DNA of 57,181 nt, from positions 8,770 to 65,950 of the forward strand of contig QWPF01000005.1 in assembly GCA_003671255.1 (NCBI GenBank). The letters are read 5' to 3'. The notes under the pieces are model-generated. The model did no database searches. It saw only the letters and a program-made list of their open reading frames with translations, and was not told where the DNA came from. The stretch comes from Planctomycetota bacterium (GTDB taxonomy: Bacteria; Planctomycetota; Planctomycetia; Gemmatales; Gemmataceae). A program made the position numbers and the translations under genes. This document shows, piece after piece, positions 1-9,571 of the stretch (position 1 is its first letter; the number at the start of each line of letters is the position of its first letter).

Positions 1-3000
1 TTGTGCTGCTGATGTTAGCGTTCAAGAAATCTAAGCCTTGCGTTTTAACATCAATACCGGTCCCTGCAATTAAGTCATCCAATCTTCCAATGGATCCACT
101 AATTAAAGCGCCGGTTCCGCTAATGCTTCCAGCAGACTTCAAGGAAATTGCACCATCCCCGCGAATAGCGTCCACATTGCCATTGAGTACTATATTCCCA
201 AAATTCGTGGTCTGAATGTAAATGTTGGATGCGCCATCAGAAACGACACCGCCTGCACCAACGATCAGGGCTCCAGCATTGGTGAGTTCAATCTCACCGG
301 AACCGCTACTCGCAGCGGTGCCAATGGTAGACACCTTAGAAAAAGTAACATCCCCACCACCGGTTTGGGCAAATTGAATGATTTTAAGTTGCCCAAGGCT
401 TGAAGTCGTTTCTTTCGTTGTGAGAGAAGATACGGTGACGGCTGATGCTGATGTGTTGTTGATGACAATCGTGCCATTACTGGAATCTGCTGCAATTGAT
501 TGAGAAGCCAGATTGAGAGCCGTCGTGTCACCAATTCCGGATAGTGCAAGCAGGGTGATGGATGGAGTAGTTATCAAACCCGAACCGTTAATGGATCCAG
601 CACTCAGGTAGGTTGCAGCGGTACCTTTGGTTTTGATGATATCGGTTAGAACCAAAGCGCTGGTGCTGTTACTTGTTCCAAGAATATTTGCTGTGAAAGA
701 TTGATTGGCTGCGCCTGTGGTTATTGCAGATAAATCCACTCCGCCTGGGCCTATGGTTACTGAATCAAGTCCAGAATTGCCAACAATAACAAGCCCTGCA
801 AAATTAGCCAAAGTGTTTAAATCTAGGGTGATAGTTTTGGCGGTGTTATCAATAGTGATACCGGTGCCACTGCCGGTGATAGTGCCCGTTGTTCTGGTTG
901 CGGTAATCGTCAGGGTGGAACCAGCAAACGCAGTGTGGAAATCCGTTATGGCAGTGCCAGCGGAAGAGAGGAACAAGCCAACCTGACCACTGGTGTTGAC
1001 TGCGACAACGACATCATTTTGAACAGTTGGGGCGATATAAGCATATGAGCCGATATCGTTGTTAATGCGTGCGAAACCTCGCTGATCGAGATCTGGTGTA
1101 ACTAAAAGCGTTGTGCCAATGGCGGCACTACCAGCGCCCAAAGCCATGGTAAGGTTTGGCCCGCCGTTGTTTTGTAGAAGGCCAAGGTTTATTTGCGAGG
1201 AAGATTTTGTGGTGGCCCAAGCACTTACAAGTAATCCTGTTTGGGTAACGAGGTTGTTTGCTGCAGTTGCAGAACCAATAAGGTTTACAGTGCCACTGCC
1301 AGCGTAATCGCCACCGCTAGTGCTATTGGCGATAATGGTGTTGGCAATGTTGAGGGTAGAACCGGTGAAGTTGTATATGCCACCGCCGGGTTGAATTGCG
1401 GAATTGCCCGAGAGGGTGGAATTGGAGATCGTGCCAACGCCTCTGTTGTAAATGGCGCCACCTCGGCCAACACCTTGTATAGCAGAATTTCCGGATAGGG
1501 TGGAATTGTTCAAGGAGAAAGTACCACCAAAGTTTTCTATACCACCTCCAAAGGTAGCAGAATTGTCAAAGAAGGTGGAATTCGAAATATTAAGGCTGCT
1601 TCCGTTTGAAATTCCGCCACCACCATATGCGGTATTGCCCGAAAGGGTAGAGTTTAAAATAGTGAGGGCGCCCTCATTTCGTATGCCTCCACCGCTTCCT
1701 TTGCCATTGCCATCGTTCGCAATATTGGCAGAAAGCTTAGAATTGGAGATGGTAAGGTTCCCCCGGGTTAAAATACCACCGCCATAAGATGCGGAGTTGC
1801 CCGAAATTTCAGAATTGGAAATGTTAAGAACACCACTACTATTATTGTAAATGGCGCCGCCGTTTTGGGTTGCTGAATTGCCTGAGATGGAGGAATTGGT
1901 AACGGTGAGGGTGCCTGAGTTCCAGATGCCACCACCAAAAGATGCAGAATTGCCGGAGATGGTGGAATTGGCAATGGCGAGGGTGCCGGAGTTATTAAAG
2001 GCACCGCCGTTGCCAGAGGTTTGTGCCCCAGATACAGTAACGCCAGAGATAAACAGATTGCCGCCAGAAGCGATGTTGAAGATACTAAAGCCACCAAGAT
2101 TACCATTGATGTTGAGGTTGCTTGCGCCAAGGCCGGTGATCGTTACAGTGCCTGCGGTACCACCAGAAACCGAAGTGTTTGCACTAACAATATTGGGTAA
2201 TGCGCCAGCAAGGGTGATGGTGTAAGGATTGGCCCCTGTTAAGTTGACACTTATCTGATCATTACCTGGGGTGGTGTTGGCCAAAGTAATGGCTTCTCTT
2301 AAAGAAGTTAAATTATCTGAAGGATCAACCGTATCCAAAGTGGTGGTAACTTGAATACCGAAGGAATAAGCACCAATATCGGAGGTGGTGCGATTGATGC
2401 CACGCTGATCTAAACCATTTACAGGGGATGCATTACTAACGGTTGCATTGCCAGCGTTGATGGCAGCACTGCCGGCACCGAGGGCTAGAGTTTGGGTTGG
2501 GCCACCATTGTTTTGTAGTGGGCCAAGATTGAGTTGTGCACTTGTAACGCTTTGCGCCCAAAGATTAGTAGCACTTGAAGTGGCTTGGGTAACAATGTTG
2601 TTTGCTGGAATAGTAGGGTTGTTAATGTTACCTGAAGAGATAAGGTTCACGTTACCGGTGCCAGCGTAATCATTTATGGGCGAAGATGAGTTAATTACCG
2701 TGCTATTAGCAATGATGGTGTTGGCAATGTTGAGGGTGCCGTCGTTGTATATGCCTCCACTGCTTATTACGCTGTTGGCATTGCTTCTAGCAGAATTACC
2801 CGAAAGAGTAGAATTTGTAAGCGTAACAATACCAACAATTCCATTGGTTTTTTGGTTAAAGAGACCGCCACCTAAGGTTACTGCGGAATTTGCTGAAAAT
2901 GTTGAATTACTTATGGTAGAAGTACTATTTGAATCATTGAAAATGCCGCCGCCGAAGTTTGCCCTATTGCCCGAGAGGGTGGAATTGGCAATGTTGAGGG

Positions 3001-4861
3001 TGCCGTTGTTGAAGATGCCGCCACCAAAGTCCCCAACAGTATTGCCTGAGATGGTGGAATTGGAAACGGTGAGGGTGCCGGAGTTATTAAAGCCCCCGCC
3101 ATTGCCTGTGGTTTGCGCCCCGGAAACTGTCACGCCAGAGATGGTTAAATTACCACCAGTAGTAACATTAAAGATGTTGAAGTTACGAGTGGAGTTATTA
3201 ACATTTGTTGGGTCGCTGCCACTAATGGTAAGCGCGGAAGCGCCAAGGCCGTTGATGGTCAGGGTGCCTGCGGTGCTTACATTCAAAATAGTAGGCAGGG
3301 CAGCAGCCAAGGTAATGGTGTATGGGCTGGTACCAGTTAAATTAAAATTAATGTCATCATTACCAGGGTTGTTGGCAAGAGTAATTGCTGCATCGAGAGA
3401 TCCTGTGCCGGAAGCTGCAGTGGTGGTAACTTGAATACCGAAGGAATAGGCACCGATATCAGAGGTGATGCGATTAACGCCACGCTGATCCTTTCCAGAT
3501 ACCGGCGATGCGTTACTTATGGTGGAATTACCCGCAGCGATGGCGACGCTACCGAGAAGAAGGGCCTGGGTGAAGGTGGGGCCGCCATTATTTTGTAGAG
3601 GGCCAAGATTGAGTTGTGCACTGGTAACGCTTTGCGCCCAAGCGCTTGTAGCACTAGATGAAGCTTGGGTTACAATGTTGTTTGCTGAAATAGTAGGGTT
3701 GTTAATGTTACCGGAGGGAATAAGGGTTACGGTGCCGCCACCGGCGTAATCACCGCCGCTGGTGCTATTGGCAATGATGGTGTTGGCAATATTGAGAGTG
3801 CCGCTGTTATTGATGCCGCCGCCGTTGCTAGATGCAGAATTGCCGGAAAAGGTGGAATTGGTGATGGTGAGGTTATTGCTATTGCGGATGCCGCCACCGT
3901 TACTTGCAGAATTGTTAGAAAGGGTGGAGTTGGTGAGGGTGAGGAGGGTGCCGCTGTTGTAGATGCCACCGCCGCTGCTAGATGCAGAATTGCCGGAAAG
4001 GGTGGAATTGGTGAGTGTGAGATTACTGTTATTGAAGATGCCGCCGCCGTGCCTAGCAGCAGAATTGCCGGAAAGGGTGGAATTGGAAACAGTGAGGGAT
4101 CCGTTATTATGAATACCGCCGCCGCTGCCACCGCTGGTGGTTGCAGAATTGCCGGAAAGGGTGGAACTGGTGAGGGTGATGGTGCCAAATTTGTTGCTGA
4201 TGCCGCCACCGTATGTCGCATTATTACCAGAGAGTGCGGAATTGGTAACGGTGAGGGCGCCGTTATAGTTAAATATAGCGCCACCAAAGGTGCCTGCAGA
4301 ATTTCCAGAAAGTGTGGAATTTGAGACGGCGAGTGTGCCTTGATTATTAAAGGCTCCACCACTTCCGGAAGTATATCGGGCGCCGGAAACAGTCACGCCT
4401 GAAATAGAAAGATTACCACCAGAGGCAATGTTGAAGATATTGAAGTTACGGCTGGTATTGCCCCCATCCAAACCACTGATAATCAGGGAAGAAGAACCTG
4501 GCCCATTGATGGTAAGGGTGCCAACGGTAGTGCCTGTTCCAGTACCAGTGCCAGAAGCTGTTGCGTTTGCATTCAAAATGGTAGGGAGTGAAGCGTTGAC
4601 CGTATTGTTCAGGGAATTAAGCGTGATGGTGCCTGTTATGCTAAAATTAATGATGTCATCGCCTGGGGTGGCATTGGCATCAATAATAGCTTGCCGAAGA
4701 GATCCAGTGCCTGAATCAGCGGTACTGGAAACAATAATGGGGGTATTTGAAGGCGTGATTCTATCTTCAAGATAAATAAGTTGAGGAGGGCAAAGAAAAT
4801 AGCTTGGCCTACTTTTTGATGTTGTCAGGCCTTTAAAAATATGCCTAAAAAAATTTCTCAT
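1..4861 (-). CDS. Giant secreted beta-helix repeat protein (C-terminus outside window)
   Basis: The minus-strand frame starting at ATG 4861 reads open to the window edge (about 1620 codons, no stop), so the gene is partial at its C-terminus. A GGAAG ribosome site lies 7 nt before the ATG. Near residue 30 is a YLEDRITPS motif, like the LEDR/LEPR motif at the start of many planctomycete surface proteins. Three tandem modules follow. Each has a start like SGTGSLRQAI..AN, a series of N-S-T-x-S-G-N-S-A..GGGI(Y/F)N repeats (roughly 7, 4 and 8 copies), and an end like NNGGPT..AL...SAAI..G....DQRG.(N/A)R...DIGAY. The DQRG sites lie near 3480, 2400 and 1080. After about 1040 the sequence changes to Ser/Thr/Gly-rich hemagglutinin-like strands. 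Known: such repeats form right-handed parallel beta-helices of the choice-of-anchor/polymorphic-outer-membrane type. Inferred: a cell-surface or exported structural or adhesive protein. Substrate unknown. Confidence 0.88.
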   Translation of the reverse strand, partial: MRNFFRHIFKGLTTSKSRPSYFLCPPQLIYLEDRITPSNTPIIVSSTADSGTGSLRQAIIDANATPGDDIINFSITGTITLNSLNNTVNASLPTILNANATASGTGTGTGTTVGTLTINGPGSSSLIISGLDGGNTSRNFNIFNIASGGNLSISGVTVSGARYTSGSGGAFNNQGTLAVSNSTLSGNSAGTFGGAIFNYNGALTVTNSALSGNNATYGGGISNKFGTITLTSSTLSGNSATTSGGSGGGIHNNGSLTVSNSTLSGNSAARHGGGIFNNSNLTLTNSTLSGNSASSSGGGIYNSGTLLTLTNSTLSNNSASNGGGIRNSNNLTITNSTFSGNSASSNGGGINNSGTLNIANTIIANSTSGGDYAGGGTVTLIPSGNINNPTISANNIVTQASSSATSAWAQSVTSAQLNLGPLQNNGGPTFTQALLLGSVAIAAGNSTISNASPVSGKDQRGVNRITSDIGAYSFGIQVTTTAASGTGSLDAAITLANNPGNDDINFNLTGTSPYTITLAAALPTILNVSTAGTLTINGLGASALTISGSDPTNVNNSTRNFNIFNVTTGGNLTISGVTVSGAQTTGNGGGFNNSGTLTVSNSTISGNTVGDFGGGIFNNGTLNIANSTLSGNRANFGGGIFNDSNSTSTISNSTFSANSAVTLGGGLFNQKTNGIVGIVTLTNSTLSGNSARSNANSVISSGGIYNDGTLNIANTIIANSTVINSSSPINDYAGTGNVNLISSGNINNPTIPANNIVTQATSSATNLWAQSVTSAQLNLGPLQNNGGPTQTLALGAGSAAINAGNATVSNASPVNGLDQRGINRTTSDIGAYSFGIQVTTTLDTVDPSDNLTSLREAITLANTTPGNDQISVNLTGANPYTITLAGALPNIVSANTSVSGGTAGTVTITGLGASNLNINGNLGGFSIFNIASGGNLFISGVTVSGAQTSGNGGAFNNSGTLAIANSTISGNSASFGGGIWNSGTLTVTNSSISGNSATQNGGAIYNNSSGVLNISNSEISGNSASYGGGILTRGNLTISNSKLSANIANDGNGKGSGGGIRNEGALTILNSTLSGNTAYGGGGISNGSSLNISNSTFFDNSATFGGGIENFGGTFSLNNSTLSGNSAIQGVGRGGAIYNRGVGTISNSTLSGNSAIQPGGGIYNFTGSTLNIANTIIANSTSGGDYAGSGTVNLIGSATAANNLVTQTGLLVSAWATTKSSSQINLGLLQNNGGPNLTMALGAGSAAIGTTLLVTPDLDQRGFARINNDIGSYAYIAPTVQNDVVVAVNTSGQVGLFLSSAGTAITDFHTAFAGSTLTITATRTTGTITGSGTGITIDNTAKTITLDLNTLANFAGLVIVGNSGLDSVTIGPGGVDLSAITTGAANQSFTANILGTSNSTSALVLTDIIKTKGTAATYLSAGSINGSGLITTPSITLLALSGIGDTTALNLASQSIAADSSNGTIVINNTSASAVTVSSLTTKETTSSLGQLKIIQFAQTGGGDVTFSKVSTIGTAASSGSGEIELTNAGALIVGAGGVVSDGASNIYIQTTNFGNIVLNGNVDAIRGDGAISLKSAGSISGTGALISGSIGRLDDLIAGTGIDVKTQGLDFLNANISST

Positions 4862-5103
4862 TCTTAAACTTCCAATCAAGGATTACCAAACATCTAGAAA
4901 CTTGAGCGCAGTTGCTAGAGATCGGCTTAAAACCAAAGTTGCCATTAGACTTTTTGAGCCAGCTTTAATGTTAAAGCATAAATAAAACCTGTCAACTTGC
5001 TTGCCACGAAAAATTGGCTTATTCGCCCTAATTTACCTAATCCCACCATGGTGATTTTTAATACTGAATAAACACCAAGCAGAGGAAGCAGAAGAGAAAA
5101 AAT

Positions 5104-5190
5104 TAGCCACGGATTAACACGGAATTTCACGGAAAAGACAGAAGCAGAAGAAAGAATAAGCGGAAGAATTTGCCACGGATTTACACGGAA
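5104..5190. repeat. Paired CCACGGATT-N-ACACGGAA motif with GAAGCA tracts
   Basis: The motif GCCACGGATTAACACGGAA begins at about 5106 and recurs as GCCACGGATTTACACGGAA at about 5172, differing at one base. A further ACACGGAATAAAGAACAC fragment follows near 5213. The spacers are purine-rich GAAGCA/GAAGAA tracts. From memory, similar CCACGGATT..ACACGG sequences are dispersed in many bacterial genomes. Copy number in this genome cannot be seen from one window. Confidence 0.6.
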
Positions 5191-5283
5191 GGAAGCAGAA
5201 GCAGAAGCAGAGACACGGAATAAAGAACACATAATTCAGAGCATGATGCGTGAGCGACGGTTTAAATATACGGTATGGGGTGG

Positions 5284-5350
5284 GCCCCTTCGACAAGCTC
5301 AGGGACCGGGGGGTTCTTTCGATACGGTCAGTGAGCTTGCCGAACTGGCC
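5284..5350. repeat. REP-like palindromic element
   Basis: The left arm CCTTCGACAAGCTCAGGGACC (from about 5288) and the right arm GGTCAGTGAGCTTGCCGAACTGG (from about 5327) are imperfect inverted copies around an ~18-nt loop. The core TTCGACAAGCTCA pairs with TGAGCTTGCCGAA at one mismatch. The CTTCGACAAGCTCAGG core is, from memory, a very common intergenic repeat in environmental bacteria. It probably belongs to a dispersed REP/MITE-like family. Confidence 0.65.
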
Positions 5351-5534
5351 GATATTAGTTGCACTAGGGTGAAAGACACCGCCAGGGTGATAAATGCCAA
5401 GACTGGAACTCCGCATACGCGAAGTTGACATTGAAGCGGGTGCAAAATCCAAAGGTTCAAATGGAGGAGTTGCAGTGGGGCTTCCCCATCGCAACTACTC
5501 TGTCTTTAAACAAACCCCTTATCAATTAATGGAA

Positions 5535-5570
5535 TTAAAAAGAAGAGACCCACCCAGCGCAGTGGGTGGG
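5535..5570 (-). terminator. Rho-independent terminator of the sulfate transport operon
   Basis: Read on the minus strand, CCCACCCA and TGGGTGGG form an 8-bp GC-rich stem around a 6-nt loop (5549-5570), followed by TCTCTTCTTTTTAATT. It lies about 150 nt downstream of the cysA stop and no other gene intervenes. Confidence 0.65.
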
Positions 5571-5585
5571 CTTAGGGGCATTTAT

Positions 5586-5674
5586 AAGAGGGTTGGGAGT
5601 TGGGGGAAGAAAAAGAGAAATGGTTGGAATAACAGTAAGAGGGAAGAGGGTTGGGAGTTGGGGGAAGAAAAAGA
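5586..5674. repeat. 31-bp perfect direct repeat
   Basis: The unit AAGAGGGTTGGGAGTTGGGG plus GAAGAAAAAGA occurs at 5586-5616 and again at 5644-5674, a 58-bp period. The intervening sequence is also purine-rich. It looks like a local tandem duplication in non-coding DNA. Confidence 0.8.
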
Positions 5675-5688
5675 ATAAAAGAGAAAGC

Positions 5689-5720
5689 AAAAGCAAAAGC
5701 AACACAAAAGCAAAAAGTCT
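5689..5720. repeat. AAAAGC simple repeat next to the cysA stop
   Basis: Short AAAGCA/AAAAGC units are repeated about five times directly after the cysA stop codon. This is a low-complexity tract with no visible function. Confidence 0.6.
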
Positions 5721-6774
5721 AGATCATGTAATCGGGGGTAAATATTCGGAGTCGTTTTGGTTGAATATAAACGACTTGCCCTGCAGCGACATTAAGCTCT
5801 TTGAATTTCGCAAAGTTAACCTCAACAAATACACGCGCTGTAGAATCCAAATCTTGAAGATGAATCCTAACCACAGGGCCTGCAGGATTAATATGAAATA
5901 CTTTAGCAGGTAGAGAATCACTTGCAGAGGGCGTGATTTCTATTTCTAGCTCGTAGGGCCTTACATAAATAGTATTGGAACAAAAATCTTTTTCGGGAGG
6001 GCCTTTGGTAGCACTGTAGCCTGTTATTTTTGGTAAGCCATCTGCAATGATGCCTTCAAACACATTAACCTGCCCGAGAAAATCCATAACGAAGGCATTG
6101 GCTGGGTTTTCAAATACTTCGGTAGGGGTGCCAATTTGTTCGATTTTTCCACTGCGCATAACGACAACAGTATCCGCAACTGCAAAAGCTTCTTCCTGAT
6201 CATGAGTTACGAAAACGCTGGTGACATGAATTTCGTCATGCAGCCTGCGGAGCCATTCGCGCAATTCTAAACGAACCTTTGCATCGAGAGCGCCAAAGGG
6301 TTCATCCAGCAAAAGCACTTTAGGTTGGGCGGCAAGGGCGCGGGCAAGGGCAACACGCTGTCTTTGGCCACCTGAAAGCTGGGAAGGGTACCTGTTTTCA
6401 AGCCCTTCAAGCCGGATGAGGTGCAGTAATTCTTTGACCCGCACGGATATTTTATCTTTCGCAACACCCCGTACACTCAGGCCAAAGCCGATGTTATCAA
6501 AAACGGTGAGATGCCTAAACAAGGCGTAATGCTGAAAGACAAAACCAACATTACGATCCTTGGCAGATTTTGAAGTAACTTCTTCATCCCGGTAAAGCAC
6601 CGAGCCTTCGTCAGCGTTTTCAAGGCCAGCGATGATGCGAAGGAGAGTTGTTTTACCAGAACCTGAAGGGCCAAGTAATGCGACGAGGTTGCCATCTGGA
6701 ATATGAAGGCTGACTTTATCAAGTGCGCTAAAGCCGCCAAACTTTTTACTCACATTTTTAACAGAAATGCTCAT
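5719..6774 (-). CDS. cysA: Sulfate/thiosulfate ABC transporter ATP-binding protein CysA
   Basis: This is the ATPase that powers sulfate or thiosulfate import, acting on the inner face of the cytoplasmic membrane with CysT and CysW. The 351-residue protein has a complete nucleotide-binding domain. It shows Walker [12 protein letters not shown] near residue 36, the Q-loop in FVFQHYALF, the signature [15 protein letters not shown], Walker [13 protein letters not shown] and the H-loop in [14 protein letters not shown]-like C-terminal region of about 110 residues follows, and length matches the family. Its ATG overlaps the cysW stop by 4 bases (ATGA), which suggests coupled translation. It is the last gene of the sbp-cysT-cysW-cysA operon. 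Molybdate or other oxyanion transport is less likely because the operon carries two separate permeases and an Sbp-type binding protein. Confidence 0.93.
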   Translation of the reverse strand: MSISVKNVSKKFGGFSALDKVSLHIPDGNLVALLGPSGSGKTTLLRIIAGLENADEGSVLYRDEEVTSKSAKDRNVGFVFQHYALFRHLTVFDNIGFGLSVRGVAKDKISVRVKELLHLIRLEGLENRYPSQLSGGQRQRVALARALAAQPKVLLLDEPFGALDAKVRLELREWLRRLHDEIHVTSVFVTHDQEEAFAVADTVVVMRSGKIEQIGTPTEVFENPANAFVMDFLGQVNVFEGIIADGLPKITGYSATKGPPEKDFCSNTIYVRPYELEIEITPSASDSLPAKVFHINPAGPVVRIHLQDLDSTARVFVEVNFAKFKELNVAAGQVVYIQPKRLRIFTPDYMI

Positions 6775-7706
6775 AACTTTTCCCCCTCATCGGATTGCTG
6801 ATGCACCATATTCTTTTCAAGATAAGTTTTAACCCCAAGGGTGATCAACGCTAAGAAGGTAAGCACCGAAGCAAGTGCAAATGCTGCAGGCATATCGTAT
6901 TCCTGAAATAACTTTTCAACACGCAATGGCATAGTATCGTTTAAGCCTGAAATCCTACCCGAAACAACGTAGACCGCACCAAACTCTCCCATCGCACGGG
7001 CATTGCAAAGAATAATTCCATAAACAAGCGCAAGGCGAATGTTGGGAACGGTAATGCGCCAGAACATTTGCCAACCGTTCGCACCCAAACTTACCGCAGC
7101 AAGTTCCTCTTCTTCGCCATAAGCTTCAAGAACAGGAATAAGTTCGCGAACAACATAGGGCAAAGTGACAAAGCAGGTGGCAAGCACAAGGGCAGGGGTG
7201 CCAAATAGAATTTGCATATTATTCTTTGAAAGCCAATCACCCATCCACCCCTGCATGCCAAACATAAGAACAAAAACAAGCCCAGCAACAACCGGCGAAA
7301 CAGCAAGTGGCAAATCCATGAGAGTGAGAAGAATGGTTCTACCGGGGAAGCGAAAACGGGCAATGGCCCAAGCAGCAGCAACGCCAAAGATAACGCTAAG
7401 AAAAACAACCCTTGGTGCAATAGAAAGGGTGAGGAGAATGGAGTGCCTAGTGTTGGGATTACCAAAAAGGTTATCGAGATAAACGAAAGGTCCTTTTTCA
7501 AACGCTCTGAAAAACACATGGAACACAGGTATGCCGATGATAAGGGTCACGACCCCCAAAGCAAGAATGGTAAGCAGGTATCGAAGCCAAAGAGGATCTT
7601 CGGGCCTTTTCTTTTTCAATGGAACAATGTTAGTCGGATTATTTGCCAAGGCGCTTGCTCCAGATTTCAATGGTGTTGATGAAAGCGAGGAGAAGAAACG
7701 AGGCAA
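6771..7706 (-). CDS. cysW: Sulfate ABC transporter permease CysW
   Basis: One of the two membrane subunits of the sulfate importer. The sequence has about six hydrophobic segments and the permease loop that contacts the ATPase ([26 protein letters not shown]). The [16 protein letters not shown] segment near the C-terminus is typical of CysW. The start is uncertain. The longest frame begins at 7706, which would overlap cysT by 68 bases. A TTG at 7649 has a GGAG 8 nt upstream and gives a protein of about 292 residues with a short cytoplasmic tail, closer to family length. The stop overlaps the cysA start. The call rests on permease motifs plus operon context. Confidence 0.92.
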   Translation of the reverse strand: MPRFFSSLSSTPLKSGASALANNPTNIVPLKKKRPEDPLWLRYLLTILALGVVTLIIGIPVFHVFFRAFEKGPFVYLDNLFGNPNTRHSILLTLSIAPRVVFLSVIFGVAAAWAIARFRFPGRTILLTLMDLPLAVSPVVAGLVFVLMFGMQGWMGDWLSKNNMQILFGTPALVLATCFVTLPYVVRELIPVLEAYGEEEELAAVSLGANGWQMFWRITVPNIRLALVYGIILCNARAMGEFGAVYVVSGRISGLNDTMPLRVEKLFQEYDMPAAFALASVLTFLALITLGVKTYLEKNMVHQQSDEGEKL

Positions 7707-8463
7707 TCAACAAGATAGTAGCAATGGCGGTGGCTTCTGGGAAAGCCATTTCCTCGAGCCTGGTTACGATAAGAACAGGCGCAAGTTCTGTTTTGTAGGG
7801 GATATTACTGGATACAAATATAACCGAACCATACTCGCCCAATCCTCTTGCAAACGCCTGGGCAAACCCGGAGAGTATCGCAGGAAAAACCGTGGGCAAC
7901 AAAATGCGCAGAAAAATCTGAAGGCGACTGGCACCCAAAATGGATGCGGCCTCTTCGACTTCGGGCTCGATCTCTTCCAACACCGGTTGCACGGTGCGAA
8001 CCACAAACGGAAATCCAGTAAAAACAAGCACCCAAACAATTGCGAATTTTGTATAAGCAGCATTGATTCCAAGAGGCACCAGATACTGACCTAGCCAACC
8101 ACTTTCAACATAAAGGCTCGAGTAAACCAAACCTGCAACTGCGGTGGGAAGCGCCAATGGCAGATCGATCATGGCATCCACCAATCGCTTGAAGGGGAAT
8201 TCATAACGAACAAGAACCCAGGCAACTAGAAACCCAATCACTGCATTGATAAGAGCCGCGATAAAAGCAGTGGTGAAGGTAAGGGAATAAGCGGCACGGG
8301 TTCTTTCACTCCAGACGATGTTCCAAAACTCGGTAGGGGAGAGAGATGCAGCCGTGATAAAACAAGCGGAAAGCGGAATAAGCACGAGCAAGCTTAGGTA
8401 GGTGACGGAGTACCCAAGGCTTAAACTAAGGCCAGGAAGTGGACTACCTTTTTTAGGTTGCAT
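7639..8463 (-). CDS. cysT: Sulfate ABC transporter permease CysT (CysU)
   Basis: The partner membrane subunit of CysW. From ATG 8463 (MQPKKGSPLPG) it is about 274 residues, the usual CysT length. Longer frames up to 8616 would overlap sbp and add a non-family N-terminus. Six hydrophobic segments are visible, with the ATPase-contact loop EEAASILGASRLQIFLRILLP and the conserved GLGEYGSVIFVSSNIPYKTE that marks CysT. It follows the sbp stop after about 40 nt and overlaps the beginning of cysW, so the four genes form one transcription unit. Confidence 0.92.
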   Translation of the reverse strand: MQPKKGSPLPGLSLSLGYSVTYLSLLVLIPLSACFITAASLSPTEFWNIVWSERTRAAYSLTFTTAFIAALINAVIGFLVAWVLVRYEFPFKRLVDAMIDLPLALPTAVAGLVYSSLYVESGWLGQYLVPLGINAAYTKFAIVWVLVFTGFPFVVRTVQPVLEEIEPEVEEAASILGASRLQIFLRILLPTVFPAILSGFAQAFARGLGEYGSVIFVSSNIPYKTELAPVLIVTRLEEMAFPEATAIATILLIASFLLLAFINTIEIWSKRLGK

Positions 8464-8503
8464 AGAAGCTACCAAACTCTTGTCTAAAAAACGGCAGGCA
8501 ATA

Positions 8504-9571
8504 CTAGCGCTTGCCTTCATTGCGGATGGCCTTAAACACCTGGTCGAATATACCATCTTCTGCAAAAAAAACCGACTGCACTTCAGCCCACGAATTTCCC
8601 ACCACACTAAGATCAAAAAGTTTCATGGGTGGAAACTTGGATTCAAATTCTTTGGCAATCAAAGGATCAGAAGGCCGGTAGCCATTTTTCGCAATGATAC
8701 GCTGGGCCTCTGTCCCGTAATAAAAGTTAAGATAGATTTCAGCAAGATCTCTCGTACCCTTGGAATCAACATTAGCATCTATAACAGCAATGGGGGGTTC
8801 AACCTTGATGCTAATAGAGGGGTAGACAATGTCGAGTTGGCCCTCGGATTCCTTGACAGCCATGAGCGCTTCGCTTTCAAATGAAAGCTGAACATCGCCG
8901 ATTTTCTTTTGAAAAAAGGTGACTTGGGAAGCCCGTGCAGAGCCATCCATCACGGGAACATTTTTGTAGATGTTTTTAAGGAATTCGCGAGCCTCAGATT
9001 CTGAGCGCCCCTTTTCCAACATATAACCCCAAGCACTAAGAAAAACCAATCTACCATTGCCCGATATTTTTGGATTAGGTGTGATAATACCAACGCCTGG
9101 CTGACCCAAATCATTCCAATCCATGATCTTTTTGGGATTACCTTTACGAACGAGAAAAACAATCGCAGTGGCCCAAGGAGGAGAAACCACGCCTTTCGTT
9201 TTTTCCCACCCAGCGTGGAGAAGTTTTTTCTTGGCAATGGCTTCCATATCAGTAAAAAGTGCGAAAGAAGCGACATCTGCTGGCAAACCATCTGCAATGG
9301 AACGCGCCTGACTGCCCGATCCCCCATGCGACTGAAAAATCTGAACATTCCCACCTTTAAATTTTTGCCAATCTAGAGCAAAAGCCTCGTTAATTTCGTG
9401 AATAACTTCACGAGTGGGATCGAAAGAAACATGAAGCAGTTCGAGAGTGGTAGAAACAGCGCGTTTTTGGATGGGTTGAATTGCAAAGAATAGAAGCAAA
9501 AATGCAACGAAGCCACCAAATAAAGCAGCATTCGTACCCGAAAATAAGAATTCGAAATTGAACCTTTTCAT
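8504..9571 (-). CDS. sbp: Sulfate-binding protein (Sbp/CysP family)
   Basis: The extracytoplasmic receptor that delivers sulfate to CysTW. A single hydrophobic N-terminal segment (about residues 13-32) acts as signal or anchor. It is followed by the family core: VSFDPTREVI, QSHGGSGSQARSIADGLPADV, NPKISGNGR..FLSAWGY and a C-terminal YGTEAQRIIAKNGYRPSDP. These are hallmark segments of sulfate-binding proteins. Two starts are possible, GTG 9589 and ATG 9571. The ATG gives the more usual N-terminus (MKRFNFEF). It is the first gene of the operon and is transcribed divergently from accD. The upstream gap is AT-rich and must hold the promoter, but no convincing -35/-10 pair was identified. Confidence 0.92.
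   Translation of the reverse strand: MKRFNFEFLFSGTNAALFGGFVAFLLLFFAIQPIQKRAVSTTLELLHVSFDPTREVIHEINEAFALDWQKFKGGNVQIFQSHGGSGSQARSIADGLPADVASFALFTDMEAIAKKKLLHAGWEKTKGVVSPPWATAIVFLVRKGNPKKIMDWNDLGQPGVGIITPNPKISGNGRLVFLSAWGYMLEKGRSESEAREFLKNIYKNVPVMDGSARASQVTFFQKKIGDVQLSFESEALMAVKESEGQLDIVYPSISIKVEPPIAVIDANVDSKGTRDLAEIYLNFYYGTEAQRIIAKNGYRPSDPLIAKEFESKFPPMKLFDLSVVGNSWAEVQSVFFAEDGIFDQVFKAIRNEGKR

Larger units (their letters stand above)
4862..5718. other. Repeat-rich non-coding island
   Basis: No convincing gene is seen between the beta-helix gene and cysA. Short open frames here have no family features and are built from purine-rich simple repeats. The stretch holds two copies of a CCACGGATTNACACGGAA-type motif, GAAGCA/AAAAGC simple repeats, a REP-like palindrome, a 31-bp direct repeat and the probable cysA terminator, each listed separately. 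The mosaic looks like accumulated repeat elements between two leftward-transcribed genes. Confidence 0.7.

Noticed and set aside
2676-3434. Long plus-strand open frames (up to about 250 codons) rich in Pro/Leu/Val/Glu across the first 4.8 kb
   Set aside because: They are antisense shadows of the repetitive minus-strand beta-helix gene. Their Pro-Pro and Leu-Pro-Glu repeats are the reverse reading of the STFSGNS/GGGIYN repeats.
1380-4330. Regularly spaced similar segments that could look like a CRISPR array
   Set aside because: The period of about 70-85 bases is coding, in frame and degenerate, and the unit translates to N-S-T-x-S-G-N-S-A repeats. There are no identical repeats with unique spacers.
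5114-5494. Minus-strand open frame of about 126 codons in the non-coding island
   Set aside because: It is composed of simple repeats and the palindrome, has no protein-family features, and no good ribosome site.
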